NCBI GenBank assembly: GCA_009746045.1
Contig: RPFO01000406.1
Location: 1,144,030 to 1,208,029, forward strand
Reading direction: 5' to 3'
Length of the DNA stretch: 64,000 nucleotides
From: Mesostigma viride
Lineage: Eukaryota > Streptophyta > Mesostigmatophyceae > Mesostigmatales > Mesostigmataceae
Position numbers and translations under genes: made by a program. Shown piece after piece: positions 51,711 to 63,545 of the stretch; positions within the stretch are counted from its first letter, which is position 1; each line of letters begins with the position of its first letter. A model generated the notes under the pieces. It searched no databases and was not told where the DNA came from. It worked only from the letters and a program-made list of their open reading frames with translations.

Positions 51711-54215
51711 TTAGCGAGCACCAATCCTGATGTGGGGGCCGAGCACACGGCCCAGGGAGCCCAGGTGCCTTGTCTGGATGTACACTTTGCCGGGGCCCGT
51801 GAAGTTGGCCACCAGGCCTTCACCCGAGATGATGGTGCTGTTGTGTGACGGTGATGGCAACAAATCACGGTTAAATGCAATGTCAACAACGTACTTAGTG
51901 ATGGATTTGAACGTGATGGCGACGAAGGGAACGGAGGAAGCAGTGGCAGGTGGGATGGGGGAGAAGTCAGGGAGGGCAGTGTAGAGAGCTAGATGCAGCT
52001 TAGACATGCACACACAACCATGATGGGAGGGACAGGAAAAGGCGCATCAAGGCGTAGAACAAGATTCAAATATGTGCAAAAGGGAAAGAAAGGTGGTGGC
52101 TGGGGCAGAATGAACAGACGAGAGACCTCCCCTTGACACTTTGCCATTCCCCTGGACTTGGCATCAGGAATGAAGATAAGGGACAAGAGAATGGATATTA
52201 GGTCACAGCAGAAGGCAAGTTGCACATTTAACTTTTTCGCCTGATTTACCCCACCGCCGACTCAGATTCCGGTTGTTGAAAAGTGCCCTGTGTTGCGAGA
52301 CAAGGGATTTGGAGAAGAGATCGCATTTTACTTGATTCTGACCCGGCAGAAGGTGGTTCCAGTAATGCCAGCCGCATTCAAACCCCGTTTACAGCCACTC
52401 AGTGCACCATGAAATGCTGGGCCCAAGAGCCACATGGAGACAAGGACCCGCTGCGACGACCTGTCACCCTCATGACAAAAGTTGAGCATTGCCTGCCTAC
52501 CTAGCCCGCTTACGGCACAGAGCACGCTCTGCCACTGCAACTTACAGCTATGAAACAGGAATGCGAAACAGGAGCATGAAAGAGGAAGGAGAAATGACTG
52601 ACAGCAGCCTCGCAAGCAGCAGCCAGGGCAACTGCTACGGTGACACACTATGGCTGGCTACGGATGAAAGCCGGTTGCCGGTAAGCCTTGTTAGAGGATT
52701 CGGCTTGCTGGCCTAGCGTGCTTACTTGAAGATAGACTTGCTGGCCTAGCGTGCTTACTTGAAGATAGACTTGCTGGCCTAGCGTGCTTACTTGAAGATA
52801 CACTTGCTGGCCTAGCGTGCTTACTTGAAGATAGACTTGCTGGCCTAGCGTGCTTACTTGAAGATAGACTTGCTGGCCTAGCGTGCTTACTTGAAGATGG
52901 ACTTGCTGGCCTAGCGTGCTTACTTGAAGATGGACTTGCTGGCCTTGGCAATCGTGTAGTCGATCGAGTCCTCCCACGCCACCAGGTAGCCGTTGTCCAC
53001 CTTGAGCTTCTCGCCCGCTTTCAGTTCGTACGGCACGATGGTCCCGTACGTGTTCAGCACTAGCTTGCCTGTTGGGGGCGGCGGGGCAGCGAGTGACAGG
53101 TGGCGGCAATAGATGGCGACCAACAGCAACCAACATCAGCGTCAAAGGAAGCAAACCAGAGAAATAATAGCATTAGTCAAGATGTCCCTGCAGCGATAGC
53201 CGCAGCGCTGGCAATCAAGCTATAAGGTGCAACAGTGACAGCAACAGGAGTCTAAAAGCAGCGATAGGCTATCATCGTTGTGTTTGATAAAGCTTTGGTG
53301 ATAATGCTGGTTGTCATCCGTTGTGGTAACGGCCCAAGCAGCAGCGGTAGTAGTGGTTGAGGTGGCGCTTGTGGTTGTCGTTGTGGTGATGGTCACAGTG
53401 GGGGAGTGTGTAGGGGCATTTATTTCTTCTAGAATTTCATTGCTCAATTGGTTGCTGCCCAAAGTACCTTGGCCCGAGCACTGGATGACAAACAGGCCCT
53501 CGCCAGAGAACAGCGCCTTCATAAGGCTCTGGATCTTGACCCCCACCGCGACGGTCGCGTCACTGCACAGGTAGGCCCCCTTCTGGATGTTCCACTTCTG
53601 ACCCGGCGCAACGTCCAGAAGCAGCACCTCGCCAGGGATGGACGGCGCGATCATCACAGTATCCGTGGTACCTGCAGGGGGTCAGGCATAGGCAATAATC
53701 GGTTTGGGACATTTTTTGTTTAGGCATTTTTGGTTGAGTTTTTTATTCGGGTCACTTGTCGGTTCGAACTTAATGACCACTAACACCGTGGTTCAAGATA
53801 TGTGAGGCTGTCATGTTGGCCCACTTGCGGCATGCACGTGCAAAATAAATGCACATGTAACCGACTGCAGTTCCAACTTGCATCGAGGACGCTGTCTCTC
53901 CACGAATGCGTGCAGAGGCAGAGGAAACTATGCCATGATGGACGGGCATATGTGTGCTGTACCTGCGGGCGACTCGGGCTTGATGAAGTAATGGGTGAGA
54001 CCCAACCCTTCTCCAACGCAGCAGCAGCGAAAGCACGCCATGGGCAGAGTGCCCTCCAGCCTAGGCGCCAGCTCGATATGGTCGCCCATGGCTAGCATTC
54101 CACCGCGTTCTGCCTTAATTCCTCCATTCTCGCCGGCGGAGATTTTGCATTCGACAGCCGCGAACGCCCCCTGGAACTTTACTTTGTATTTTCCGTCGTC
54201 GTAATTCTGATACAT
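51711..54215 (-). CDS. AIM24-family protein, 4 exons, complete
   Basis: Exons on the minus strand are 54215-53963, 53671-53468, 53068-52924 and 51837-51711. Phases match at every junction (PAG/TTDT, SGQG/KLVL, IF-N-TIIS) and the total is 242 codons plus TAA. Residues 1-84 read VKFQGAFAAVECKISAGENG and AERGGMLAMGDHIELAPRLE. Exon 2 has PSIPGEVLLLDVAPGQKWNI and LFSGEGLFVIQCSGQG. Exon 3 has LKAGEKLKVDNGYLVAWEDS. Exon 4 has SGEGLVANFTGPGKVYIQTR. These are the repeated-lobe motifs of the AIM24/TIGR00266 family, a beta-rich fold seen in bacteria and in yeast mitochondrial Aim24. The start MYQNYDD leaves no obvious presequence. The biochemical role is unknown. Confidence 0.88.
52701..52945 (-). repeat. 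33-bp minisatellite of the AIM24 exon 3 end plus splice donor, 7 junction copies
   Basis: On the minus strand exon 3 ends GCCAGCAAGTCCATCTTCAA|GTAAGC. The intron then continues with six more copies of GCTAG|GCCAGCAAGTCTATC..TTCAA|GTAAGCAC at a 33-bp period. Each copy retains the donor and an AG directly before the exon-like 20-mer. The copy nearest the exon is identical to it (TCCATC); most others carry TCTATC. Confidence 0.95.
53285..53410. repeat. GTTGTGGTG-like low-complexity tract in AIM24 intron 2
   Basis: Imprecise GTNGTNGT triplet repeats between exons 2 and 3 create an open frame on both strands that is not part of the spliced protein. Confidence 0.7.
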
Positions 54216-55963
54216 TTTCGTGACCACGAACATAAGCAGCAGGGGGCATGGAAGGTGAAAGGCGAGCGCCTTAAGTGTGACCGAAATGACATCTTGGGAA
54301 GTTTTTTTCATTATGGATAACGTGAGCATTACGCTCGAGGCGGCTACCGATTCGTGATTGTTGACGGTTAGTGCTCTTAACTGTCTCGTCGTCTGCCACA
54401 CAATACAATAAATCAACTGGAGCAGCTAGCGGATTCGGCTGTCTATTCAGTGTTAATGAGAGGAAAAGTTGTGGTGAGTTTCGCGCGACACTTACCGTTC
54501 CTGGACCGGCTATCGGCGCTACCTGGTTTTTTGTCATCGTGACTGCCTATCAGCCGCCTTCCTCTTCCTATTTGGTAACACGATGCACTAGCGACGAGGA
54601 GACGGCAACGTGCACGCCGACGAGCACTCGAATATGAACTGAGAACTAAACCGTGAAATGGCTACAGTAGGGCAATGTGGCAGTTGGTTGTTTCATTAGT
54701 AATGGAGGGCGGCAACGTCGACACATTAAAGCGTGGCACGGGGGACGGAAATAGACATACTTGGCAGTCGCGAGGCGTCTCTGACGTGCGGAATTCACGG
54801 TCATGCATTTTTAGCAAATCCACTTCTTTGACTCGGTGCAACTCTGTCGAATGCAAATGGCCGGACGCCATGAGCACGTGCCTGGGTATTCGCTCAGGGC
54901 CTACGCTGGTGCCGTCTGTCGTACTGTACAGCGTGGCCGGTGGGACCTACTGGTTGCCCGTCACAATCCCCGACTGAATTATTTCAAACTTTTTTAAACT
55001 TTATGGGATAAAAAACTTACATCAGGCTTGGAAACATGGAATTATTTCCATTTGAGTTTTTGTAAACATCAGACACTGATTTCTTCAGACGATGCACAAG
55101 GCTGGGCGCGGCGCAGCGTGCGCAAGGCTGGCGTGCGCAAGGCTGGGGAGTGCGCGAGGCTGGGAGTGCGCAAGGCTGGGAGTGCATCGTGGCTGGGCGC
55201 GGCGCGGCAGCGTGCGCAAGGCTGGCGCGTAAAACTGCAAACGACGTAAATCGTATCGGCTGCCTTTGGACTTAGCCGAATTTCGTCGTCGATGCGAGTG
55301 GTGATGGCCGTTTAGATCTTAGTTTTTAACCCGACGGGTTTCCTTATGATGCGTTCAAAATGGCAGCTGATGGCATGATTACTTAACATGTGGCGCGCGC
55401 AAAGAGCCTGTAGTCGTGCAGTTTACCCTCAATAATCAATCAATCTGAGTATCGAGTCCACGTTGGAGTCCACTGACCCCCCCGACTAGAATTTCCGACC
55501 CCCAATGTTGCACGCAAGCTATGCCTGCCATGCTTTTTCTATTTCCTAACACCCACAGTTGGGGGATCATAGTCATTGACAATTTCTCCCCGTTGCTTTT
55601 TATGCTGCATATCCAACTATATCTGAGTAAGAGGGGTCGAGCGGATGACGCCGACATGGTTTGCATATACCTTCATAGTGGCTTCAAATCGTCATATTCT
55701 TGAAGCGCGGTCAGTTCAGCCCACAGAACCTTACGTACGTCTTACCAAGGTACATGCACGGTGGGGACGCGGTCGGCCGGTCGGGGTTTGCCTGCTTTCT
55801 TTACCCAACCAGGGACATGTTCGTGATTTTCTTGCAGCGCTGGAAGATCAGTCCCGGGAAGAACCGCCTGCGACCCCTGGACCGTTCCGTTCCAACGATA
55901 CCTGTGACTCTTCAGCATCAACGGTACGAATAGCACGAACCCGCCCACGTGCTTGGCCGCCAT
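54216..55963. other. intergenic, upstream of AIM24; one weak gene end
   Basis: The AIM24 promoter lies at its left edge. GCGCAAGGCTGG repeats occupy about 55097-55225. A possible terminal exon after acceptor TTCTTGCAG (55829-55837) reads RWKISPGKNRLRPLDRSV and stops at 55933, with a candidate donor AAG|GTACATG at about 55750. No family is recognised. Confidence 0.3.
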
Positions 55964-55965
55964 AC

Positions 55966-57345
55966 CCGTTCCTAGTCATGCCATGCTCCTTCCTAGTCAT
56001 GCCATGGTCGTTCCGAGTCATGCCATGGTCGTTCCTAGTCATGTCACTCCCGTTCCTAGTCATGCCATTAATTAATTAATTAATTAAAATGATAGCTCCG
56101 TTGGGAGCATATGTAACACATAGCCCTGAGAAAGGGCATCTATGGGTTTGTAATACAATCAGGGCTACAACCTGCAGGTGGAGGATGTACAACTGTCACC
56201 TGCTCTGGGTGCACAAGGTGCACCTGCACCGCCATGATGGTTCATGCCTCCTTAACAAGCACAGGCACCCAGGGGGGGGCTTGAGGAGAGGGCCTAGAAG
56301 GCCTGCATGACATATGGGGTGGAGGGTATGTGGCTAGGCTATAGCTGGTGTACACATGGCATCTCAGCAGAGAGTAACTCCCTGCATAGGCATCGCATGG
56401 CTAAATTCTTAATGCATCATCCATGGGAGGTCCCATTGTAGGCTGGGCGCGGCTAAATACTGAAAGCATCATCCATGGGGGCCATTATGGGCGCACATGC
56501 GCGTGGGCCACGTCATGCCATACCCGTTCCTAGTCATGCCATGGCCGTTCCTAGTCATGCCATGGTCGTTCCGAGTCATGCCATACCCGTTCCTAGTCAT
56601 GCCATGCCCGTTCCTAGTCATGCCATACCGTTACTAGTCATGCCATGCCCGTTCCTAGTCATGCCATACCCGTTCCTAGTCATGCCATACCCGTTCCTAG
56701 TCATGCCATACCCGTTCCTAGTCATGCCATGCCCGTTCCTAGTCATGCCATGGCCGTTCCTAGTCATGCCATGCCCGTTCCTAGTCATGCCACACCCGTT
56801 CCTAGTCATGCCATGCCCGTTCCTAGTCATGCCATACCCGTTCCTAGTCATGCCATACCCGTTCCTAGTCATGCCATACCCGTTCCTAGTCATGCTGTAC
56901 ACGCTCCTAGTCATGCCACACCCGTTCCTAGTCATGCCATACCCGTTCCTAGTCATGCCATGGTCGTTCCGAGTCATGCCATACCCGTTCCGAGTCATGA
57001 CATACTCATTCCTAGTCATGCCATACCCGTTCCTAGTCATGCTGTACCCGTTCCTAGTCATGCCATGGTCGTTCCGAGTCATGCCATACCCGTTCCGAGT
57101 CATGACATACTCATTCCTAGTCATGCCATCCCGTTCCTAGTCATGTTGTACACGTTCCTAGTCATGCCACACCCGTTCCTAGTCATGCCATGCCCGTTCC
57201 TAGTCATGCCATGCTCTTTCCTAGTCATGCCATACCTGTTCCTACTTCCTAGTCATGCCATACCCGTTCCTAGTCATGCTGTACACGTTCCTAGTCATGC
57301 CATGCCCGTTCCTACTCATGTCATGGTTTTTACCTGTATGTCCTC
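55966..57345. repeat. 21-bp minisatellite, about 40 copies, interrupted once
   Basis: The unit is TCATGCCATACCCGTTCCTA plus G, with variants (CATGG, CATGC, GTGTACACG). The array is split by an insertion at 56068-56512. Open frames on both strands arise from the 21-bp period. Confidence 0.95.
56068..56512 (-). mobile_element. SINE-like insertion, 445 bp, with 8-bp target-site duplication
   Basis: The insertion interrupts the 21-bp array and is flanked by TCATGCCA (56060-56067 and 56513-56520). Read on the minus strand it ends TGTTACATATGCTCCCAACG, GAGC, then a TTAA-rich tail at the left edge. This is the same terminal hairpin and tail found on the LINE and other families here. It has no ORF. 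A tRNA-like promoter was not confirmed. Confidence 0.7.
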
Positions 57346-58003
57346 TGCCCTTGGTGCCAGCGTTCTGTGAGCACCTCAATGTATGGTCTGTCGTGAGAAC
57401 AATAATGGCAGTCTAGCCAACGTCGATACGTTCGAGTTGGGCTCATAGTTAGTTGGTTGTTGTCGACCCACACAATAGCTGTTGCTTGTGTTAATTGGGA
57501 AATGTGTTTTATTGCAGCTGAACATGTATCAAGCTTCATTGCAATCTAGCTGTCGCGAACGATTCCTCTAAATCATCTTTAGTGGTGATAGGTACCATTC
57601 GAGTGCCAACGGTGGAGACGTACAGGTTCTCACATAGAGGTGGGTTAACTCGTAACAGTGCTATCAATTGCGTGCGATAAGAACGTGACTGCACCACGTG
57701 AACAAGAGACAATTATCAATATTATAATTAACAAACATCACGTGAGCATTATTAAGTTTACATCATTTGCAGGTTGTTGCTTAGCACGCTTATAGACCAT
57801 GTACCCCCTCTCACGGACATTTAATTAATTAATTAATACCACGTGACTGCGTGAGCAGTATCCTCATGAAGGGAATGGATGACATGCGAAAGAAACTATC
57901 TAAGCACGGGTAGCAGGATTGTGGGCCCCGCGGCCGGTGGCACTGTGCCGACCGTAGCGGGTTACCCGAGGTGCCCCTACCGGACATTAATTAATTAATT
58001 AAT
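57346..58003. other. intergenic with partial copies of repeat Y
   Basis: Fragments beginning CACGTGACTGCG occur at about 57840, preceded by TTAATTAATTAATTAAT tails. Another related start is near 57685 (AACGTGACTGCACCACGTG). No gene is seen. Confidence 0.5.
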
Positions 58004-58285
58004 AGACACGTGACTGCGTCACGTGAGCATAAGTCCTCAGTGGGAGGGGAACATGGGATGGAATGGATGGTATAAGCTATCTAGGTCCTAGTTACAGGGG
58101 TGTGGGCACCGCGGCCCGAATCGCTATGAATGCCATACTTGGTCACACGCGGAGCCCCCACAGACTTGGGGGTGGTCTCCTTCATCACTACTTGCCATCT
58201 ATCCTTGCGCACCATCTGCCTTAATATTACAGACTACCGGACATGTGTTACGTGATCTCCCAACGGAGTAACGTTTCAATTCAAT
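58004..58285 (+). mobile_element. dispersed repeat Y, uninterrupted copy (SINE-like)
   Basis: It begins CACGTGACTGCGTCACGTG and shares the body of the copy split by the LINE at 34858-40365. It ends TGTGTTACGTGATCTCCCAA, CGGAG, with an AT-rich tail, resembling the LINE 3' end. No ORF is present. Confidence 0.7.
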
Positions 58286-58985
58286 GCAACTAATACGTTA
58301 GACAGTATAATATTATCGTGACATGCATCACGTGAGCATAATGAATGCAATATCAAAGCGACTACCGGCGCAGGCCAGAAATCTGGAGAATATGTCAATA
58401 TCAACAAGTACTAGGAGCATAGAGTGTACGCATTATGACTGTCCTGGTTAGCCTTGTACTCAGACCCTACGTGGATCATGCCACGACAAATGAGGGTCGT
58501 ACACACAACTCTTGGTTTAGCTCCGAGACCATGCAGTCATTGGCAAACTTTGGAATTACCTCTTTCTCGATACTGTGCCAAAATTCCAAAACAAAAGAGG
58601 TGGTAGCCCAACATTGCATGTGACGACTGAAATCACTTTTTAGGTGTTAAAATTATATGAGTAAATATTTTAATCCATTAATTCATGCTCCATGCATCAC
58701 CATCCCACTAGCATTTTGTATTGAAATTCATGACTAAGGTGTAGATGAATTGGAAAACGTTGAGAGCACTGTTTATCAAACCCAAATCAATCACAATTGA
58801 ATTATGAACATGTTATGTTGTCTCTTTGATGTTGCTAAAATGAAAATGCAATTATTTTATCCATGCTTTAATACAATAACAACATTTTAACTCATCCGTC
58901 GGACATGGCACCACCCAAGGGCAGCTATCTCGTGACCGAGTGGTACAATGGACAAGGCTGGGATGGACTAATTGAAGGGGATGAA
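58286..58985. other. AT-rich flank, no gene identified
   Basis: This covers the region downstream of the MULE gene. A 62-codon frame at 58435-58623 has no recognisable feature. Confidence 0.4.
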
Positions 58986-61900
58986 CTAGGAGGTAGGGTG
59001 GGAGCCACGGAAGAATGGCTTTTTGGAAATAGGCCCCTCTTCACACTGTGCAGTTGCACTACGAGGCTGCTTGCCTTTGCGACTAGCTGCTCTATCCGGC
59101 TCGCAAGCACTGCGGTGCCTCCTAGACTGAGCCCCGTGGACCTTAGGCCTTCCCCGCGGCTTTGCGATTGGTGGGTTGCCACATAACAAGGGCTGTTGGG
59201 TTGGCGCAGATGTTGCTTGCGCATTGACTGGGAGTGGGTGCTGAGCTATCATCGGTTGTGCAGGGCCCGGGGTTGTGGCTGGAAGACCGGGGTTGTCGGA
59301 AACACACATCTCAATTCCACGCTCTATATGCTGCATGATTTCCACTTCCTTACGGGACTCGACCGCCAATTGAACAAGGCGGCGGCTAAGGGCTATCAAG
59401 TTGGCATAGTTTGGTGTCACCTCCACGTTGGAGGGGGTGGTTGGGTCAACAACCAAGCGGGGTGTAGGATGCTGCGGCCTTGTCATCGCTTTGAAAGACT
59501 CATTGCGCATATTTGCCTGATCTAAAGGCAACAACCACTTCTGGTGGACACACTGCAACGGCAGAGCCTTTGCTTGAAGCCACACAGCAATTAGCTCCAC
59601 AGCAAGCACGTGCCTGCAAGGGAGGCCCATGTGGACAACATATTGACAACTGCAAGCAATGGGGTGCTTGTCGCTGCCAAGAGTAACAATCCTTGACACT
59701 ACCGTAGGCTCATCCTCCTTCAGTTGTTCTCGGCGAGCCTGGCTCCCAGAGCTCTCTGGAGATAACTTTACCTCCACCAGGTTGCCATCATACACGGGAC
59801 CAACTATGTAATGAAACGCCATTGCTAACTGGATTTTCAGCTTGTCAAAAGCATATTTGGCTAACTTTGTCTCAGCATCAACCAAAACCGGGTGGGCTAT
59901 GGGACTGATGCGGTTCAGGTGGTGCTTAGATCGACGGTAAAGCTCGATCTCATGTGACTCCGCACGCCGTTGCCACAAATCAGCCAGCACAACAGGGAGC
60001 TCCTCCAACTGCGTGGTTTTGTCCACACGGTTTTTTATCGCGTTGTGCGTGACCTCGGACCTTTGGGAAGAGCTCATCCCAAATGTTGAGTCACCCCAAG
60101 TAAAGCGGCGGGCCCATTTACGCGCGGTGTCATACAGCTTGTCCATGTGAGACCGCTCACATTTGGCGGGTGGATACAACAAGTCAAACACCTGGTTGTA
60201 GCCATCACTACCAGCAGCCACAAATCGCGCATCCTCAGCAATCTTGGCTCTGCAGCTGGGTACAAAGACGCTGTTTACCACCTCGCAAAGTTGTTGTGTA
60301 AGATCTATGAAGGAAGTATACCCAGGAAAACGATTCTGAAAGTTCTCCACCGGGCTTTGTTTGTAGGTTACGTACTCGTCCCAGAAGATGTTCGCAATAT
60401 CAGTCGCTAGCGACAACCACTCATCGCTTCGACGCACCTCGAACACACGCATGCCGTTCTCCATCGTCCAGCTGAGGAGAAGGCCACAACGCATATTCTT
60501 CACCTTCATTTGCCACTGAAGCTGGGCAAAATGGTACAGTCGCATCTTCTCCAGGGGATGCGCGTCCTTCCACACAATAGTGCATTGCCTGTGAAGCGAC
60601 AACAAGTCAACAGAGCGACAACAAGAACATGTACAGAAAAGTTACACCTATGTCTGGCGTAATTCATCGATGCACAACAAAAAGCCCCTTGGGCACACGA
60701 CATAGAAAGCGAGTTAGCCAACTGAAACTAAGTGTGTGATAAATATCTTGTCAACTTTGTATAATATATAGATAAATACTTATACTTCTTGAACGTAGCG
60801 GTGTATGTAGCTTCTAAAAGGGAGGGAGGGGGGGTGGGAGGGGGTGAGGGAGGGGGAATGTCAAGCAAACCTGAGGTACTTGGAACTGCAAGGTTACTTG
60901 CGAAATTCGGCCGAACGAGGCGAAGCAGGCAGCATGTTGGGCAAGGCGGCAAGGCCTTGTGTAGCAAGCGGCGGGTGAAGTGAGTAATGGGCTGCTGGCA
61001 ACCGGTGTTGCGGCGGTAAACAGGAGGCATAGCTTGGATGGCGGGAATGGGCATTGAGAATATGCTCTAGTTGGTTGGGGCAACAAGCATGACTTGGTAT
61101 GGCCTATTGACCAAATGTGATACTATTCCCCCTGATGAGGGCGGCGAACACGTGCTACCCGGGCCATGTTGGGGGGGCTAAGCCAACAGGCAAAACTAGT
61201 TGGCAAGAAAATCAGATATTGTAATGAACCTTTGATTGTTTCATGAAAAGGTTGAGGAAGGTTTAAGGTTTAGATGCATTTCGGGTGACACATGCATTTG
61301 GGCCTAAAAATGCAATGGTGACACCGCCTTTTGGTAGACCTTGCATGACACATAATAAACCGTGGTTTGCAATCACTGTTAAAACTTGTTGTGCTGATGA
61401 TGCATAATGGTAAGCCACGGAGGCGAAACACTTGTACACTAATTGCTTGGATAATCAAGATGTGTGCAGAGCTGTGGGTGTCCATACCGGCTCTTTACAG
61501 TGTTGCGGTGGTAAATTGGATTGAAACATACGTACCGTTCCTCCCCAGCACGCAAGGTCGGCCCCTCCATGAACGTAGGGTGGGTCTTGACTTCAAGTAG
61601 GACGCCATCATCGTACGTGCATGTCTTGTCAGCCAATGAAACCCAACCCTGCACCAAGCCATCCGTCGTCGCTGCAAACCGACTGTCGTCTTGTGAGACC
61701 GCCGTGGGGCATGATGTCATGGTAGCATCCGGGAAGCTGTCCAGAAAATCTGACTTGGCAGTTGACTCGTGCATGATGCCGTAGCACAAACGCACACGAG
61801 TAATCAGATCTTCTGTACAGCTAGCAGACTCGCGGCGCAGGTGCCGCAATGCTTCTATCACACGAGCGTGTCCGCATTTGAAACCAAAGTGGCCAGCGAC

Positions 61901-63248
61901 ATCGCTTTCAAACATACCCAAGACGGCGGCAAGCAGGCTGGCTGTCAAACGTCCGAGGCGCAACATGTCATCCTTTTCAACGTGCGCATTCAACATGCGA
62001 GGATGACGAGGGACATGACCAGCCTGGAGGTAGGGCAGGTTGGACCAATGGGCCAACGTGCGGCATTTGGGGCCCCAATACTTCTGGGGAAGGAGAAGAA
62101 GGACCTGCAAAAAATCTCTGTCAAAGTGCTCACGGCTGCGAAGATCGGTTTGGTTGCGTAGCCGCCACAATGCCAGGTAAAACTTCTCCCACGCAGCTTC
62201 GTCACCGAAGCAACGCCTCATGTTCTTTGTCACATTCATGATGAAGAGGTGGAATATACAAAGATGATGAGTGATTCCTCGCTTTGTAATCGCCAATGCC
62301 ATGGCCTGGTCTTCGTCGGTGATGGCAACCTTCGGCAAGTGCCCATGCATGCACTCAGCGAACTGGTCCCATATCCAGCCAAATGCCTGCTCGTGCTCCG
62401 ACACTGTTAGGGCAACTCCATAAATGTCATTTTTCCCGTAAGGAGACACACCCGTGAAGAAGATTAGCTTCATGCCATGATTATTCGTGCCGTGGGTCGC
62501 GTCAACAGAAACCGCCTGGGAATCACAAGCCATGGCATAACGCTCCCTCATGTCCCCCGTCGCGTAGAAAAGAAGGTTGAGCCGGTTGTTGCCATCAACA
62601 GCATGCTTCCAGTAGAAACGAGGATCGGCATCTTGCTGGGCATAGCACCAGGAGACCAACTTCGACGCAGACGACAAGTTATCTTCAGGAGACCGCCGCA
62701 GGAAATTCCTGACATCGCTATCAATCCACGTGCGGTTTTCCCCAAATTCCTTATCGATCATTGTCAGGATTGTTGGCAGGTCGACCCCGCTCTTCCTGCA
62801 CAACAATATCCTTGCCTTCACCTCATCAGGCAGCTTTCGAAGCATGGGGTCCAAGAGAGCAGCAATGGTCCCGGGACGTCTTAGCTCATGATTGTGGCCA
62901 GTGGGAAGGTGCCCTGGCTTTAGGCTTGTCACGGGCAATGGGTATTTTGTGACATAAAACATCCCATCCTTCCGCTTTGCAATCACAACTCGCCACTCAC
63001 AATTCGTCTTCTTGGATGTTGTCTGTTTTTTGCCTTGATGATTAGCTACACCGCAACCATCGCACCAGAATTCCCGGCGCTCTGTTCTGCTCTGAGCCAC
63101 GTAGCGGGCGCATAACGCGAAGGCTCCATGCTCACCATGATCAGCCCATGATTGAATTGCGGCACGAGCGGCGACCCAGGATTCCCAAGGCCCCGTCGGC
63201 ATATTCTTGGCAAGATCGCAATCCCCTCCTATGTCCCGTGGAGCGTCC
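58986..63248 (-). CDS. FAR1/MULE-type transposase, two main exons
   Basis: Exons 63248-61536 and 60588-58986 on the minus strand join in phase (donor CG|GTACGT, acceptor CACAG|GCAATG), giving about 1,100 residues. In order there is a FAR1-like zinc-binding N terminus (WCDGCGVANHQGK to GHNHELRRP) and a MULE transposase core with VSVDATHGTNN and VAITDEDQAMA. This is followed by CIFHLFIMNVTKNM, then a SWIM zinc finger in exon 2 (CSCQYVVHMGLPCRHVLAV) and a basic C-terminal tail with an AT-hook-like KPRGRPK. No stop interrupts the domains, so it may be an intact transposase or a domesticated FAR1-like factor. Terminal inverted repeats were not found. An upstream exon probably exists beyond 63248. 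Confidence 0.85.
60816..60861 (+). other. G-rich tract in the MULE intron
   Basis: GGGAGGGAGGGGGGGTGGGA-type runs on the plus strand could form a G-quadruplex; the transcribed gene strand is C-rich here. Confidence 0.5.
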
Positions 63249-63545
63249 CTGTGCAATGAGACACAATAGCAAGTGTAGTGTGTGAACAAGACTAAGTGAG
63301 ACAGCAAACAACATGGAATGAGTTCGAGCAACGTTTATCAACCTTAACCTCGGGACCCTATAAAACAACCCAATAACCGTAGCCGACCCATTAACCGTTC
63401 ACCCACTGGGTTACTTGAGACGGTGAGAGGCTAACTAACCCCTTATTTGATGCATACAACATTAAATTATATGTATATTTATACACCAAACTAATTTCAT
63501 GGGGTCATGTAATCGAGAGGCGCATCAACACATGATGCGCGCATT

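Noticed and set aside
56475-57370. Repetitive open frames on both strands in the 21-bp array
   Set aside because: The period is a multiple of three and the peptide simply repeats; no evidence of a gene.
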